DNA from: Rhynchospora pubera
Lineage: Eukaryota > Streptophyta > Magnoliopsida > Poales > Cyperaceae
DNA: 64,000 bases
Assembly: GCA_028095005.1 (NCBI GenBank)
Contig: CM051462.1
Coordinates: 233,262,473-233,326,472 of the forward strand
Reading direction: 5' to 3'
Both the position numbers and the translations under genes were made by a program. The notes beneath the pieces were generated by a model. It worked only from the letters and a program-made list of their open reading frames with translations. It was not told the origin of the DNA and did not search any database. Of the stretch, positions 1-13,259 are shown one piece after another. Position 1 is the first letter of the stretch, and every line of letters starts with the position of its first letter.

Positions 1-1424
1 GTAATACTATTTTACTCCTCTTTTTATGTGTTTACTGTTGTTCCTAAGGAGGCGGCTTAATTAAGGTTTAGTGAAAGTAATTATGATTTTAGACCGGTTT
101 GATATGAACTACCCTAACACAATTCAATTGGTACCCAACAATTGACAAGCACACACAAGCAATTCTTAATCTAAATAATTCTAGACCCTTCAAAACAAAT
201 GAGGGATAGAATTTGTGGCTTCACTTCATCCAATGATTTCGGCTGATTATCAATTGGAATAGAATTTGTTCAAATGAGGAATAATTGATTGAAAATGAAT
301 ATGATTTTATACAATAAAAATTTAATTAGGGAAAATATTTGTAACATGAAGATATAAATGGATTATATGTATTTGAAAAAAAAAATCATACAAAAATATA
401 TTCAATATATAACATGCATATTTGAGGGATCCATAATGGTATTTTAGAAAAATATTTGAGGGATCCATAATGGTATTTTAGAAAAATATAGCGACACAAT
501 TTATTACTTGTTGGTATAAAATTAGTATTAAAAACATTTCTTTGGCATATAATATTAAGTACAATGAGATTTGTACAGCCCTAGACATAATATTAAGTAC
601 AATGAGATTTGTCTATTGATTGCAATAATAGATTTTAAAGTGTATGAGTTAAATTTAACTATCATAACATGCATATAATTTAACTACCAACCCGCTATCC
701 GCTATTTAAACCTTTGATTGACCGCCGTTTAGGATGAAGTTTTGCAAATGTATTATTATAAAATTTTATATGAATTCGGAAATTTTATTTTAGACCTAAC
801 AAATTTGGATACATATAATTGTTCTAGTTAACAAATTTGGATGCATATAATTTTTTGATGATTTTTCATCTAAAATTTGCAGACAATGTAATTAAATTAA
901 ATGGCTAATATTAAAAACGGTGCAATAAGAAATAAGTGTAGTTCGATTTTATTTGTTTCTAAATATAGTCTACAAATAACTGCCGCTAATTTTGTTTTTT
1001 CATGATTTTCTCCAATTAACTATTATTTTTTTTAGTTTGATATACTTTGCGTAAAAATTTATTTGCATACTTCGTGTAAAATGCAAGTCTCAATGCCTTG
1101 GAGACTTCGTGTAAAACAACCTGATTTGAAACCACTAGAATTAAATTTCTCTAAACCTATTAGGCAGCAATAGAGTTCATCTCTTCATATCAAAGAAATC
1201 CATCAGAAGAGATGCATGTCAAACTCAAAAAATTACAACTTCTCAAAAATTGACTATTACCTTACTATAACCATATAACTTGACTAAAACAAAATATGTT
1301 GCATCACACTATTTGTTTCAACATCCAGCACATATATAACTTAAAACTTCAAGACTATATAGTCCAGTCAACACCACCATCTGATCTTAACAAATCAAGA
1401 TATCCACCTAGAAAATTAGTAAGA
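1..1424. other. AT-rich left flank with short tandem duplications
   Basis: No gene is recognisable here. Three short direct duplications are visible: a perfect 34-bp unit twice at 421-488, a 26-bp unit at 549-574 and 587-612 (period 38), and a unit of about 23 bp near 798 and 830 (period 32). The stretch ends at the A/T target dinucleotide of the Helitron that starts at 1425. Confidence 0.6.
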
Positions 1425-2068
1425 CTAGCAGCAGTGCCCGCTCAATGTGCGGGCAATTTTTTATTTGATATATTCCAAAAAATTTAAATTGAATAGCTGT
1501 GTTGGTTGCTCAATGTAGAATGAAATGAATGATATCAGATCTGATTTCCTTTTGCGCCTCTAAGATGTGTACGGCACAAGGAAATAAATATGTGGAAATT
1601 ATATATTGGAATCATCATTAATTTAGGGGGCTCATTCCTTCCATGTGTTAATCAAGTTTAAGGCGCTTGTGTGATAAAATGTGTCGATTTAATTTCTTTT
1701 ACATTTCAAATGCGCACAAGGGAATACCAGATATGTGATCCGTACTGACTGCATGCCTGTTTTATTAGTATCTAAATTTTATTCGAATTAATTAAATTCG
1801 ATTTTGCTAGGAATTACTATCATTCTAGAATCAACATTCACATCCTTATAAGGACCCACTAATATGTCCGCAACAAGATAAATTACTATTAAGTAAATTG
1901 AGTTACACCAATAAACAACTAAGAATGTCTACAAATCACCTACAAAGAAGAAGAAAAAAAGAATAGAAAAAGATTGCGTTGTCATCTCCAATGAAAATAA
2001 AATAATAGATCCGTAATTTGAAGCTAGTTCATGTTTAAATCACCATCATTCTCACCATCATTGAGATG

Positions 2069-4330
2069 TCTCCAAGTTCAAATTTAAATCGGTTCCATTG
2101 CCACCTTCCTCATTGGCCCTTGTCTTGTCTGAAGCCTGAAATAGGATAACAGTAAATTCTTTCAGTTTTAGTGCTCCTATCCAGCTTCATAACTTTTATA
2201 GAACATGGTAGTAACAACATCAGAAAATTGGACCAGAAACAAAAGAAGAGCTCATATTCTCATTGACAGAATTGGGATCAACTTGCTTTTGACCAAATTC
2301 ATGCTGTTCATGGTACTAATAACAACAAATTATGGCACAGAGACAGAACAGTTCACAATTATGAGACGCGATGAAATATTCAATCCAAATAGCTATCAAC
2401 TTGAAGTAAGTTTCTGGAATAAAATTCTAATTTTGTCATTAAGAATATTGAAAACGTCTTCTATGGACGGACCTTGAAACCTCATCATACCTTCATAAAC
2501 AACAATGCCTCATAATTTTAAACTAATAACTGCAAAAGGAACGCTTGATCATTCTTTGAACTTTGGAAAACTACCATTCATCAAAGTTGGCTTATACACA
2601 ATGGTCGAATAATTTTGGAAACACAAGAATAGATACTAACACAATAAAGTTTCTTTATTGTAAAAGTGATGTACCTGAGCATCCTCATTTAAACTTCATT
2701 AGAGTTAGTATTATCATCTCTATCAGTTGTGTTGTTATTATTTTCATCTTCTGATTTCACATCATTGTCTTGCTTCTGGTCTTCTACCTCATAAATCTAT
2801 GCAAATTTAGGATTTAACAAGAACAAAAAATTTAGTCTTTATGCACCAATAGTGTCTCTGGCCAAAACCATACCAGTATGGTAGATGCCATCACTATTAA
2901 CCCCAATTAAACTCTGAACTTTGTATATGTAATTTCATCAATAATGGAATCAGTAGCTCATAAAATTCTGTAAGCAATACTTAGGAATTAATTAATATTT
3001 GACTGAATTATAAAAGCATGGCATTGTATTAGGTACAATATTTGTGTCCCTTACAACATAGGTGCGACGGATGTGGTTGGATGCAGGTGCCATATTCTGT
3101 GAAAGAAAAAGACGAAATTTAATAAGTCAGGCAACAACACCTACTTGGGTCTGTACAGTATTCATATATTCAGTGTACTTTATATCAACTTGATTTAGCT
3201 TGATAATCATGTAATAACCAGTTTATCCCTATACTAATGTGAAAATGTAATAGGGCAGCAACAAAAGTGTCTTACCACTTTATATTCATCCAAGGCCTAA
3301 GTGGTAAACATTTTTCAGTCACTATGACAGGAATACCCCCACCACCAGTCCCTATGCGTCTACTTAATTACCAAGTACCATTAAATAATAATGGAAACAC
3401 TATCAATTTTTATAAAAGGACCAACGATTTTTCAAATTTGATTTTTATTGAAAAACACATGTAAAATATCATGATATAAAAGAGAAGATCAATCAAGTGA
3501 GCTTATCTGCTAAAAGGTGTTGTCAGTATGCTGTATTTTGATGTAACAACTCTGATAAAATTATTTTTGCACAAGAGGACACATCAAGATTCCATCAGTC
3601 TACTTTATAACAAGTTCGAAGGAAAATATATACCAGAAAAGAAGAAAATATTATTTCATATTGTAGTCCAGAAGAAACAATATAAAAACTACAATCTATT
3701 CAATGCATAAAACTTGATTGATCAATGTGGCCTAACTACTGACGTATGAAAAATAGTTCATAGAATTAGTAAAATTAGAACACAAAGGAATTAGAATAAC
3801 ATATGTAACTAAAAGAGAATAAAAACGACACTAATATCTTACCAAAACACCTAATGAACATGACTGCCATATGCAAGAAGAAAGAAGACAATAAATTGCA
3901 CCCATGTCCAAAATTAAGAATTTTATTCTTTTTTTTTTATGTCAGAGCAATTATGGAGTAATTCAATAGGCATTCATGGTGTTGTTTTCTTTCCTAGTTA
4001 TTGATATAGTTTTGATATGATATATAAACTGCAAATAGAGATTAAACCTCACAGTAGTACCTCGAAACAGCAAAGGTTCCTTTTTTCCCTGCATAAAAAG
4101 AATTTTAAAAAAAATGAGAAAAAACGAAAATGAATATTCACTTGTCATTTAATGAAGCACTTTATGTGATTATCAATTACCTCGATTTAGCAATTTTTTA
4201 ATGAAAAGGAAAAGCAAGCTTTATGAACTACAAACTAATTGCATTAATCAACTTCAGCACTTTATGCGATTATCAATTACCTTGATATACGTGTATTGCA
4301 GCACAACAGTTCTTCCCTCCTGAAAATACA
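2069..4330 (-). other. String of minus-strand exon-like segments inside the Helitron
   Basis: Several short open segments are bracketed by plausible acceptor and donor sites on the minus strand. Around 4277-4320, a segment reading EGRTVVLQYTYIK lies between TTTTCAG and GTAATT. Around 4060-4090 is GKKEPLLFR. Around 3840-3865 a mini-exon lies between ATATGGCAG and GTAAGATA. Around 3275-3295 is ALDEYKV. Around 3055-3100 is a segment containing NMAPASNHIRRTYV. Around 2690-2800 is an acidic, Asn-rich segment. At about 2069-2135 is a terminal segment ending LNLNLETSQ and a stop. I recognise no family. They may be exons of one captured gene or a mosaic of several. Confidence 0.3.
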
Positions 4331-5079
4331 AAGAAAAAATCTATGAATTAGATAGAAATATTCAGATCCAAACACAAAAGCATTTCTCAACCAATTTTAT
4401 AAGAAAATTGATAAATAAAAAAAATGAAAAAAATTTCGTATTCAGATCCATAGAGACAGAAAAGAAAGAGAAAGAAAAATTGATTAATGATGTTGTTGCT
4501 CACCTGAAACAACGAAACTTGGAAGTAGTTTTATTGAAGAGTACATAGGCACTTGCATATTTCTACGGGCTTTGTGCTATATATTTACTACACGGCTACA
4601 CCTGAAGCCAAGTATAAAATGCTATGTGCAATATTTCTATGGGTTTTGTGCTATGTGCTATTTACCACCCTTGAGAGGTTGTGAAATAATAAATTAATAG
4701 ATTAATTGAGAACAATTTTTCATATGCATCTGCAACAAATTCTCTAATTCTACATGAGGCACCTATACAATATAATGACATGCCTTTTGCATTGCGTATG
4801 GAAGCAATTAATCGATCACAAAAAGAAAAAAAAATGAAAATAAAAGCAATAGTTAAATCAAAGGAGTTCTTGAATACTGTATACATTTTTAAACATGATT
4901 TTTTAAGACATGGAGTTCTTGAATACTGTATACATTTTTAAACTTGAATTTGGAAGACAAAACAACAATGAAATGCAAAACATAACAAAGGTATGAAATA
5001 AATTATCAGACCAAAGGTCTCTACCTGACAATAATGGTAAGAAACAATATTATGACAATAGAAATATAAAATCACTCAC

Positions 5080-5152
5080 CAACAGACATCCAATCCGGTG
5101 TGCGAATGGAGCATTTGCCTTGTTTTCTAAGAGCCACGGCAAGCCATGGAAT
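5080..5152 (-). pseudogene. Captured exon resembling GINS complex subunit PSF2
   Basis: This 73-nt segment lies between a pyrimidine-rich acceptor ending CTCAG and a perfect GTGAGT donor. It reads IPWLAVALRKQGKCSIRTPD followed by WMSV. That resembles the conserved PSF2 (GINS2) block with the pattern PLWLA-(I/V)-x-L-K-x-R-x-K-C and PPxWM. PSF2 belongs to the GINS helicase cofactor of DNA replication. Only one exon is visible, with no other PSF2 exon nearby, so it is best seen as a fragment picked up by the Helitron. The family call rests on about 24 residues. Confidence 0.45.
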
Positions 5153-5699
5153 CTGAGGTAGGAATGACCCAAAATCACCCTTTAAGTCATGTAACAAGTA
5201 CAAAATTAGATACTGTGTGGTAAAAATGGCATTTTCACTTTCTATCCAAATAAAAGAATGTTCCAAGTCCAACTAATGGAATAACCCTGAAAAATTCTCT
5301 TTGTTCTGCAAAACATTCACCAGGACTCGTAAAAAATGTAATATTCATTTTCCTACTGATACTTGATACCAGCATGACTGCAAAGATAGAAGTCAAATTC
5401 TGAAGTTTAAAACAGACTAAGTTTAAATATCAACTCTTCTTCGACGGATGGATATATATTCAAATATTTCATACAAAAAATATAAAACAGAAAGTTCAAG
5501 TACCTGAGCTCTTCCCTAGGCAAATGTCAGGCTAAGAGCTTTACCACCTGCAACAACACATGTGTGAACCTAATGGACACCAAGATTGAGATTGGAAAAT
5601 ATTTAAATAATAATTATAATAATTAATAGAAAGCTCAAAACATGTTCTAAACCTTGTCTGCATAGAGTTGTAGCGAAGGGAAAATAATTACTTCTAAGG

Positions 5700-5848
5700 G
5701 ACTTGTAGCGAAGGGACTCAGCTTGGGCAACAACATAAGACCCATGTTCAAAACCTTCTCTGCATAGAGTTCCACACCATTTTCAGGGAACTTTTGAACC
5801 TCTTCTGGATAACTGGTGTCAGTTCCCTTATCCTCCTCCCTTTGTCAC
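5700..5848 (-). pseudogene. RPS3: Captured 40S ribosomal protein S3 fragment, frameshifted
   Basis: After an acceptor at 5849-5850 the minus strand reads GDKGRRIRELTPVIQKRFK. A one-base shift then leads to FPENGVELYAEKV, and another shift to AQAESLRYK. These match, in order, the conserved central part of eukaryotic ribosomal protein S3 (GEKGRRIRELT, VQKRFKFPEN, VELYAEKV, AQAESLRYK). The two frame changes and the lack of the rest of the gene show that it cannot make the protein. Just downstream (about 5640-5690) a chimeric echo of the same segment repeats the Leu-Tyr-Ala and Ser-Leu-Arg-Tyr codons. It lies on the same strand as the other captured fragments of the Helitron. Confidence 0.75.
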
Positions 5849-6371
5849 CTAAAAAATCACACATAAGAAAATTAAATCAACTCCATTTTGAAATCAACAC
5901 AACATATCCAGTAAATTATAAAATTTAAGTAATATATATATTAATAAATTTATTTGTGTTATCAGATTACTAAAAAATGCTATTCTGGAAGCACAGGAGG
6001 AGGAAATGACGATGAAACCTCAGCAGCGCAAAAAAATCCAACTTATTTCTAAGCACCTGTAATATATTAAAAAAACAAATTTAAATAATCAATGAAGATG
6101 TCAAAAGTAAAACACTTCTATGTAATATGGATGTACTCCTTACGGTATATTTAATATTTCAGCAATCATGGACACACAAAACTATGTAAAATGAAAATCT
6201 CTTAACTTTTGTTTTAGCCATTTTTTCCCTACAAATAAATAAAAGAAACTGACTTCAAATTTAAAAAAATGAGAAAATGCCGATATTTAAAATGTTGTGT
6301 ACAACATGCAAAAAGACAGAATATATATTTTTCATCCTCACAAAAGAATAAAAAGTCAGAAGAACACGTAC

Positions 6372-6491
6372 AGCCGGTTCAATTCGATCCCTTTCAGTGC
6401 TTTTAGAGAAAGGCATGTTGTCAAGAGGAGCAGAAAGCTTCACATTGTAACCTACATTTGTTAACTCATTCAGCCGCCTCCGCCCCAATAG
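6372..6491 (-). other. Unidentified captured exon (40 codons)
   Basis: A 120-nt open segment is framed by an acceptor (TTTTTCTTACAG) and a GTACGT donor, both in phase 0. It begins LLGRRRLNELTNVGYNVKLS and ends with RDRIEPA. Composition and splice sites look like a genuine exon, but I do not recognise the family. It is in the same orientation as the ribosomal protein S3 and methionyl-tRNA synthetase fragments. Confidence 0.4.
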
Positions 6492-7113
6492 CTGTAAGAA
6501 AAATCAAGATCACAATTTTGTACACTCTGGTGGCCGGTAATAAATCATAGAACAATGGTTCTGGTTAGTTTTGGCATTTTTTTAATCAAAACTAATAATG
6601 AGGATCACAATTTTGGCATTTTTTTAATCAAAACTAATAAATCAAGATCACAATTTTGTACACAGTGAACATAACCAGTAACATAATCGAACTTCAAGCT
6701 TAATTATGCAAAACAGGTTTTTGATTTACAATTTCAGATTTACACAATTGCACAATTAAGATTAAGCTGCTAAGACTATTTTGTAAAAGGGTTTTTGATT
6801 TACAATTTAAATTTTTGGTACCATGGTCGCATAATTGAGACCGACTGAGGAAATTGGAAGAGAATATATTCTGAGAGAGAAATAGATATTATAAAAAATT
6901 ATTAAATTTGAAATTCTGGCAACACACCGACCCACATGTTAATCTTTCAACAATGAACCAAATTCTCAAATAGATTAGGCCAAGATATCAGCAATAATAT
7001 AGTAAAGTTAGACAAAAATAAAAGAACCAAGAGAACACCACATCAACTACCATCCAGTCAAAACTACATCCTTACTATGTATCATAATCTAAATGTGCTT
7101 GAATTTAAATTAC

Positions 7114-7132
7114 CTCGCATTTGGGATCAATA
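7114..7132 (-). pseudogene. Methionyl-tRNA synthetase fragment, 3' piece of the split exon
   Basis: The minus strand reads the codons for I-D-P-K-C-E and then a GTAATT donor at 7113-7112. These residues directly continue the E-L-I end of the fragment at 16386-16525, which is 9.25 kb away on the other side of a CACTA insertion. Positions 7130-7132 are one copy of the ATA target duplication. In the enzyme family this block (NPTELIDPKC) closes the second zinc-binding knuckle of the connective peptide domain. Confidence 0.7.
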
Positions 7133-7579
7133 CACTACAGGAGAGTCAATCAACAGCATCGACATTGTAGCATTCGCATTATAATTTTGTCGTTAGCATC
7201 AATAAATTTTTTATGCCTACTAAAAGAATTCTTTTACGCCACTTGCATCAATTGGACGAATGCTAATGAGAACAATAGAATTGGAATAGTCGATGCCATA
7301 TGTTTCACTCTATTGAATCGGTTTTGTTGATGCAACTAATTTTTAGTTGCATCTAAATAATTAATGCTAAATTGCTAAAAAATTTTAAATATTCTATTTT
7401 TTTAAGCTAAACAATTATCGTTAATAAATATAAATATTTTTTTATGCATAATTAATTGGCATGTACATGACAAGCGAAGTTTTAGCAGATCCTGTTAAAT
7501 GGCCTATTATGCACTTTTTTTTTTTTTTGAGAGAAAAGGCCCGTAGGCTGCCTACTAATATCGGTCATGGACACCTGTC

Positions 7580-7800
7580 ATCGCACATAACCCAGATATT
7601 CTTTTTTTTTTAATGAACTCCTCGAAAGATAATCGGCTCTCCACCGTTCTCCACCGATTTCTGACCGCCTCTCCACTGTTGGTCCCTCTCCACCGAGTGC
7701 GGCTTCTGATCGCCTCAGCAGTTTAGTGTGGCTTCTGATCGCCTCTCCACCGAGTGTTCTCTGTTGCAACACACAGCAGTTTCTAATCGCCTCTCTATTT
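7580..7800. repeat. Imperfect local repeat in the CACTA interior
   Basis: A block with the recurring phrases CGCCTCTCCACCG and GGCTTCTGATCGCCTC is repeated three to four times. The open frames across it are products of the repeat, not a gene. Confidence 0.4.
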
Positions 7801-8786
7801 CCTTCTTCTTCATGGTACGCCTAGAGAATTTTGCGGGTTTTCAATTTGATCACTGATTCTTGTCCACTGATCAATTTTATCCTTAAATTGCCTAGAATGC
7901 TTTGGTGGGATGTCTGAATTAATAGACTCCTCTTTCACCAATGCAAGTATCATTAATTAGATTGATTGTATTTTAATAATGTTTTTGTTTTGTATTTATC
8001 TCAATTCGATATAAATCAGCTTAATTTCTGTCGGTAGTGAAATTAGAAGCCAAATTGGCCGCAAGCCCTATTTGATTTTTCAACGGTGCTTAATTTTTCC
8101 CTCAATCTATAACCATCATTAGGTAAATTCATGTAAACACTGTAATTAGGTAATAATGAGTCAATATTGCCCTTCATATGGATCAAATTTGCTCAACTAA
8201 TGAAACCAACTACTTTTCCATATTTTTCAGGTCTTTATTATAGAAGCCTTGGCATGCCCTAATCTAAGGCATCTCTTGGGTCCTTCTGGACCACAGATTG
8301 TTGGAGTCTCTGGATCTTCCTTGATCTGAACTGCAAGTTTTGTTAGAGGTGTATTTTTATTCTCTTATTTTCAAAGAAAATTAATCTTTTCTCATCATAT
8401 TCTTCAAATTGTTGTGAATCACATGCCACAAATTATCTGCATTTTATGGTTTTTCTTCACAAATTACTGTAATGTAGTTAACTTAATAATATGATGTGGT
8501 GTCATAAAGTAAAATGGAATTGTGATTTGACTAGATGGCTCAGTATTATTGTATCACACAAGTATATATTGAATTCAATTATAACGTACTAGGCATATTA
8601 TGTATCTGATGTAGTTTATCACACAAGTAATTCACTACCAGTAAACTGTATGAAGTTATAAATTGCACCGCACTCATCAACAAGAGGTTATAAATTGTAT
8701 GAAGTTTGTGGAAGTACCATTTATTTCTCTGTCTTGTAATTCTCAGTAAGTCTTGTAACTCCATTTTGGAATACTGCAGGTTGAAA

Positions 8787-8950
8787 ATGTCGAGGGATCG
8801 TTGCTGGATGTATCGGAGATATCTTGATGGAATCCTGAATTTTTGCGTGGAGTGAATCACTTTGTAGAAGAAGCTTTTAAGCATCCTTCTTGTGTAAAAG
8901 AAACAGTTAATGGAGACATGTTCCGTTGCCCTTGCAGAAGGTGGGGCCCA
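8787..8950 (+). pseudogene. TNP2-type transposase N-terminal remnant
   Basis: After an acceptor (TACTGCAG, ending at 8779) an ATG at 8787 opens MSRDRCWMYRRYLDG. A one-base shift then leads to NPEFLRGVNHFVEEAF and, further on, FRCPCRRW. This order (start, W-M-Y, D-G-x-x-N-P-E-F, F-x-x-x-A, R-C-P-C) is that of the transposase-associated domain at the N-terminus of plant CACTA TNP2 transposases. The expected Cys-x-x-C knuckle is incomplete (R-C-P-C-R-R-W). I found no transposase core downstream. The reading frame breaks near 8829 and ends soon after 8950, so this is a relic of the element's own transposase. Confidence 0.65.
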
Positions 8951-9739
8951 GGTCTGGGTACAAATAGGACTCATTGTGCGAATGTTATAATTCTGACTAT
9001 GGCTGGTCATTGTTAGTTTGCTGGCCTACGAAGGATATCAGATGTTTGTAAGTAACTCGATCGTAATTATAAAGGAAAATATGGGCTGAATGGAAAAATG
9101 TGTGAGTAGAGCCTAACTGAGTATGATAGGCTAAGATATGGATTTATTTCTTTTATATACTTGTGACTGGAGAGGGAACGGTTGTAAATTGTAATGGATA
9201 AGTTGTTTCATTTAACATTCTTGTACACCATTGGGTCAAAGCTTATGCATTCAAAAGGTTTCCTTTTTTTTTATTCATATATCTACTTTCAAAATTGTCA
9301 CAAAAATTCATTTTTTCTTTTGGGTTCGCACAATTCAACAAGGTTTCAGTAAAACAAATTTCTGCCTTCTTCAACAGTTTGCATCATGTTTCTATGTTAG
9401 TGGATCCTCAAAAAGTTCTATGAAATTTCAAAAAGTGCTATTCTAGAGTGTGTCGAGGAAAACAGGAATTATAAGTGCCATCGGCAAATATACCATCCCA
9501 GCCATCGCTGCTATGTGTTACAAATGTTCAGTTTAATAATAAGAAGTGTTTAGTTTAATAATAAGAAGTGTTCAGTTTAATACGCCAGAATCGCGCTAGA
9601 GTCAGAGTCGCGCGTGGTCAAGAGGTGCGCTAGGAGGCAGGGGTAGAATCGGAAAAAATTTAATTTGAACCGGATCGGTTCATTTCCAATTCTAATTTTT
9701 ACATGTATTTTTTGTCCGGTTCGTGACCCCTTCGCTTGG

Positions 9740-10095
9740 TTTTTTTCTTATAACAGTTGTATTTCTGTTGCAACAAACTGAACATTCATACTTATTAAAC
9801 TGAACATTTGTACTTATTAACTGAACATCCGTACTTACTAAACTAAAAATTTATACTTAATAAAATAAACATGTTTGCTCATAACATTTATATTTTCTGT
9901 TGCAACTAACTGAACAGTTCTACTTAATTAACTGAACATTTGTATTGACCAAATTGAACTTTTGGCAAAAAAAAAAATCAAAATGAACATATTTGGTCTA
10001 GCGAACACTTAAAAAATAATGAACAATTCTACTACAAAGTGAACATTTGTACATATTAAAGTGAACACTTATAATAACTAACTGAACAAAAAATA
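9740..10095. repeat. Degenerate ACTGAACATT minisatellite
   Basis: The phrase (A)CTGAACATTYGTACTTATTA recurs at least eight times with variable spacing and point changes. Related phrases already occur near 9520-9580 on the other side of a short GC-rich patch containing CGCGCTAGAG. Confidence 0.5.
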
Positions 10096-10301
10096 CGCGC
10101 TGGATGAGTAGAGGGGTCAGAGCGCTAGTTGAGGCACTGTGCAGCGCGATGGCTAGGATGGCACGGAGTGCGATGGCACTAATCAATTTCCCGAAGAAAA
10201 TCCAACTGTTTGTTTAAAATCTACTGTTTGGACAATTGCAATGTAGAGATAGTATTGTAGAGTCAATGAAATGAGACGACGAATTTTCATTGAGTCCGTA
10301 T

Positions 10302-10715
10302 TCAGACATATTTCATGAAATGTGATTTTGGAGGGAGCATTTTTCATTCTCCCGCCGCGTCGAGTTAATAAGTGAGCTAATTTTTAAATAAAGTCAATTT
10401 ACAAAAAAAAAACATTTGATGGGGTGTTACAGTTGTCATGATTTACTTCAATGAAATATTTATATGTACATAAATCAATCAAAAAATAATTTGTTACTTT
10501 GTATGAAAAAGGCCGAAATGTTATATTATTAAAAAAATCACATGAATTTGCAACTTAAACATATTTCATGAAATGATTTTAGAGGGAGCATTTTTTTCAT
10601 TCTCCCGCCGAATAAAATTCAATAACTGAGCTAATTTTTAAATAAAATTAATCGACAAAAAATATTTCATGGGATTATAGTTGTCATGATTTTACTTCGA
10701 TGAAATTATTTATAG
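10302..10715. repeat. Direct repeat pair of about 165 bp
   Basis: 10302-10470 and 10555-10715 share the same order of phrases: CATATTTCATGAAATG, GAGGGAGCATTTTT, CATTCTCCCGCCG, GAGCTAATTTTTAAATAAA, GTTGTCATGATT and CAATGAAAT or CGATGAAAT. Similarity is clearly high but not perfect, so this is an old local duplication. Confidence 0.6.
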
Positions 10716-13061
10716 AGAAACTCATCAAATTAAAATTTTTTTATCGATATGTTGTAATATTTTTTTTAATGAAAAAAACGAAAGAGATGAGATCGAGAGA
10801 GTACTTTTTATCACTTCGAATCGTGAGATTTATAAGCTAACACGGTAAAATCAAATTAATTAGTAACATTTTAAAAGTTGAAGATCTTAAATAATATCAA
10901 TAATTAACATCTAAATGATTCTATTAAGGGAATGCACGTATCATTTGAAACGAAATGAAACTTTGTAGACATAATTATCATATAATGCACTAATGTGCTA
11001 ATGTACCAAGGTGAACAAAGTGATCGTATACAAATACAAACAAAAACATTATTAAAATAAGTTCAATATACATAAAAATCTGAACAAGAATGACAAAACT
11101 TATTTTATTTTTATGTGTTCATTTTGATCATATTTTATGTTCACCTTGTTTATTATTTGTGTTCATTTTGTTCAAGCGATGATAAGTGATGACAAAACTA
11201 CATATGACGGTTATCATTTCTCTCAATTTTATATAAGAAAATTACTTACACAATATAAATCACTTTTTTTAAAAAAAATAAATTCCAACTTCCAAGACAA
11301 CTTTTTTCCCCAAATATATATATGCCATTCTTTTTGCCAAATAGCCTTTATTTCCTTTTTTTTTCCCCGGATATATATATTTTTTAACCACCAATAATTT
11401 CATGTTACAATTTATAACAATAATTTGGCCACTAGATTTGATTCATAAGTTTATGATCCAATTTGGAGTCATGTTATAATCAAAAGGCAATTCAAGACTC
11501 GACTATTGAAATTTCAAACAATCGATCCGAATCGTTCAATGTGACTTTTGTATTGAAATTATTTTGGAGATCAAATTATCATATAGTCTTAAAAATTATT
11601 ATTTCATGTTTGGGAGCCTTAAATAGAACCCTTAATAACTCATTTCATTATTTCAAACAAAATTAGTAGATTGTCATTTCATATCGTATCAATTCGAATG
11701 TCATAAAATATTTTTCATGTGACAAGATTATAGAGAAAATCATCAAATAAGAATTTTTTATGCCATAAAAAAACTACTTGAGCAATTATAAACAAATTAA
11801 TTAGTAGTATTTTAAAAGTTGAAGATCTTAAAAGATATCAATAATTAACATCTAAATAATATGTTAACTTTAAAATGGAAAAATATAGTAAATGATTTTA
11901 ATTTATAAATTTAAAAAATATTAATTTTTGTCATGTCAACTCGTTTCACATGTTGTGTCGTGTCATTTAGAAAAGCTCATATTGAATTATATTATTATAT
12001 ATTGAATTATACATATTATTATATTTGTGGCCACCTGGTAATTTTGAAATACAAATAAATACAAATGAAATTAAAAAAGTATATTATCATAAAAGGGGAA
12101 TATTAATTTAAATTTAAGAGAATATATACATATCGTAAATGATTTATAAGATTAACTCTTATGTAACTGTCTTATCATTGTACTAATTTTATGAATGAAA
12201 TATTTATACGAATATATTCTACATATGTTGCTCCATCTTCCTACAACAATTTTTTTTTCATGTTCAAGAATTTCATCTTTCAAGCCAAACTTTTTGCTCG
12301 CTTCTCTCCCCAAAATTTATATTTAGTGTTGTATATATTTGCATATAATTACGAATTTATAAAAGAAGTGCTAAATTCAACATACTTGCTCTGTCCAAAA
12401 TGATTGTTCTCACATTTCAAATTTTAAACAACCGATCCAACAATTAGATTAAATTTTCATATTGAGAATTTATACAAAACCAAATTTATATATTTTTTTC
12501 AATTTTTTACTACTTATTTAATATTCTTAAAAACTGTTGTTATTGGATGTTTTATACAACCGTCCTATATATTGAATTTTAGCATTTATCACTTAATCAA
12601 ACTAATAAATTTAGTTTTTCTCAAAATGAAAATATAAAGTAAACTTAGTTTTTATATATCATATATCAATCTATTAAACTATTGATTCTCGAAAAAACAA
12701 TATATAAGCTATTAATTAATCAATTGTATTTGAAAAATCATCTTCATTGTACAAATTGTTTAGGCAGTAGCAATTGCCTCCAAATATTCTGGACATACGT
12801 TCTTTATAATTGTAATTTTGTAAAATTATAAGGTACGAGTGTCACCTATTAATTACAATCGGTAGAATTTTGGTTTCGTAGAATTTTAGGCGGTACAAAA
12901 AGTGCCCCCAAAATTCCAAATCCATTTCCTTCGCATTTATTTTAATTTCTCCCTCGCCGTCAGAGAAAACCCTTCTCTCTGGTCGACTCTACGCCGCCGA
13001 GAGAAATAGCGCCGATACTGGTAGAAACGCCGTTGATCTTCCTATGTCTTGCCAAGTAAGA

Positions 13062-13215
13062 TGTCCGACATCACTACTGCCAGCTACGCACAGGCTCTCG
13101 CTGACGTGGCGCAGTCTACGAGCAGTCTGGAAACCACATGTCGGCCATAGAGATCGAGAAGATGGTAGAAGAGATCGTCAAGTCCTCCGTGTCGCAACCG
13201 CAAACCGTACAAGGT
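13062..13215 (+). pseudogene. Exon-like patch, possibly a captured ATP synthase delta-subunit fragment
   Basis: In an AT-rich surround, 12930-13250 is clearly richer in G+C. From 13062 it reads MSDITTASYAQALADVAQST and then SSLETT. A frame change near 13140 leads to IEIEKMVEEIVKSS. The pattern S-Y-A-x-A-L-A-D-V-A-x-S-x-x-(S/T)-L-E recalls the N-terminal helix of the ATP synthase delta/OSCP subunit, but the match is short and I am unsure of it. The stretch upstream looks like a 5' leader. It would fit gene capture by the CACTA element. Confidence 0.25.
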
Positions 13216-13259
13216 TTGCACCAACTTTGGATTTGACAATTGAATAATTTCATTCTATA

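Larger units (their letters stand above)
9011..12927. other. AT-rich CACTA interior without recognisable genes
   Basis: Very AT-rich sequence with no supported gene. Two structured patches are listed separately: the ACTGAACATT-type repeat and a direct repeat pair of about 165 bp. A phrase of about 40 bp (AAAAGTTGAAGATCTTAAA and following) recurs at about 10873 and 11812. Confidence 0.5.
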
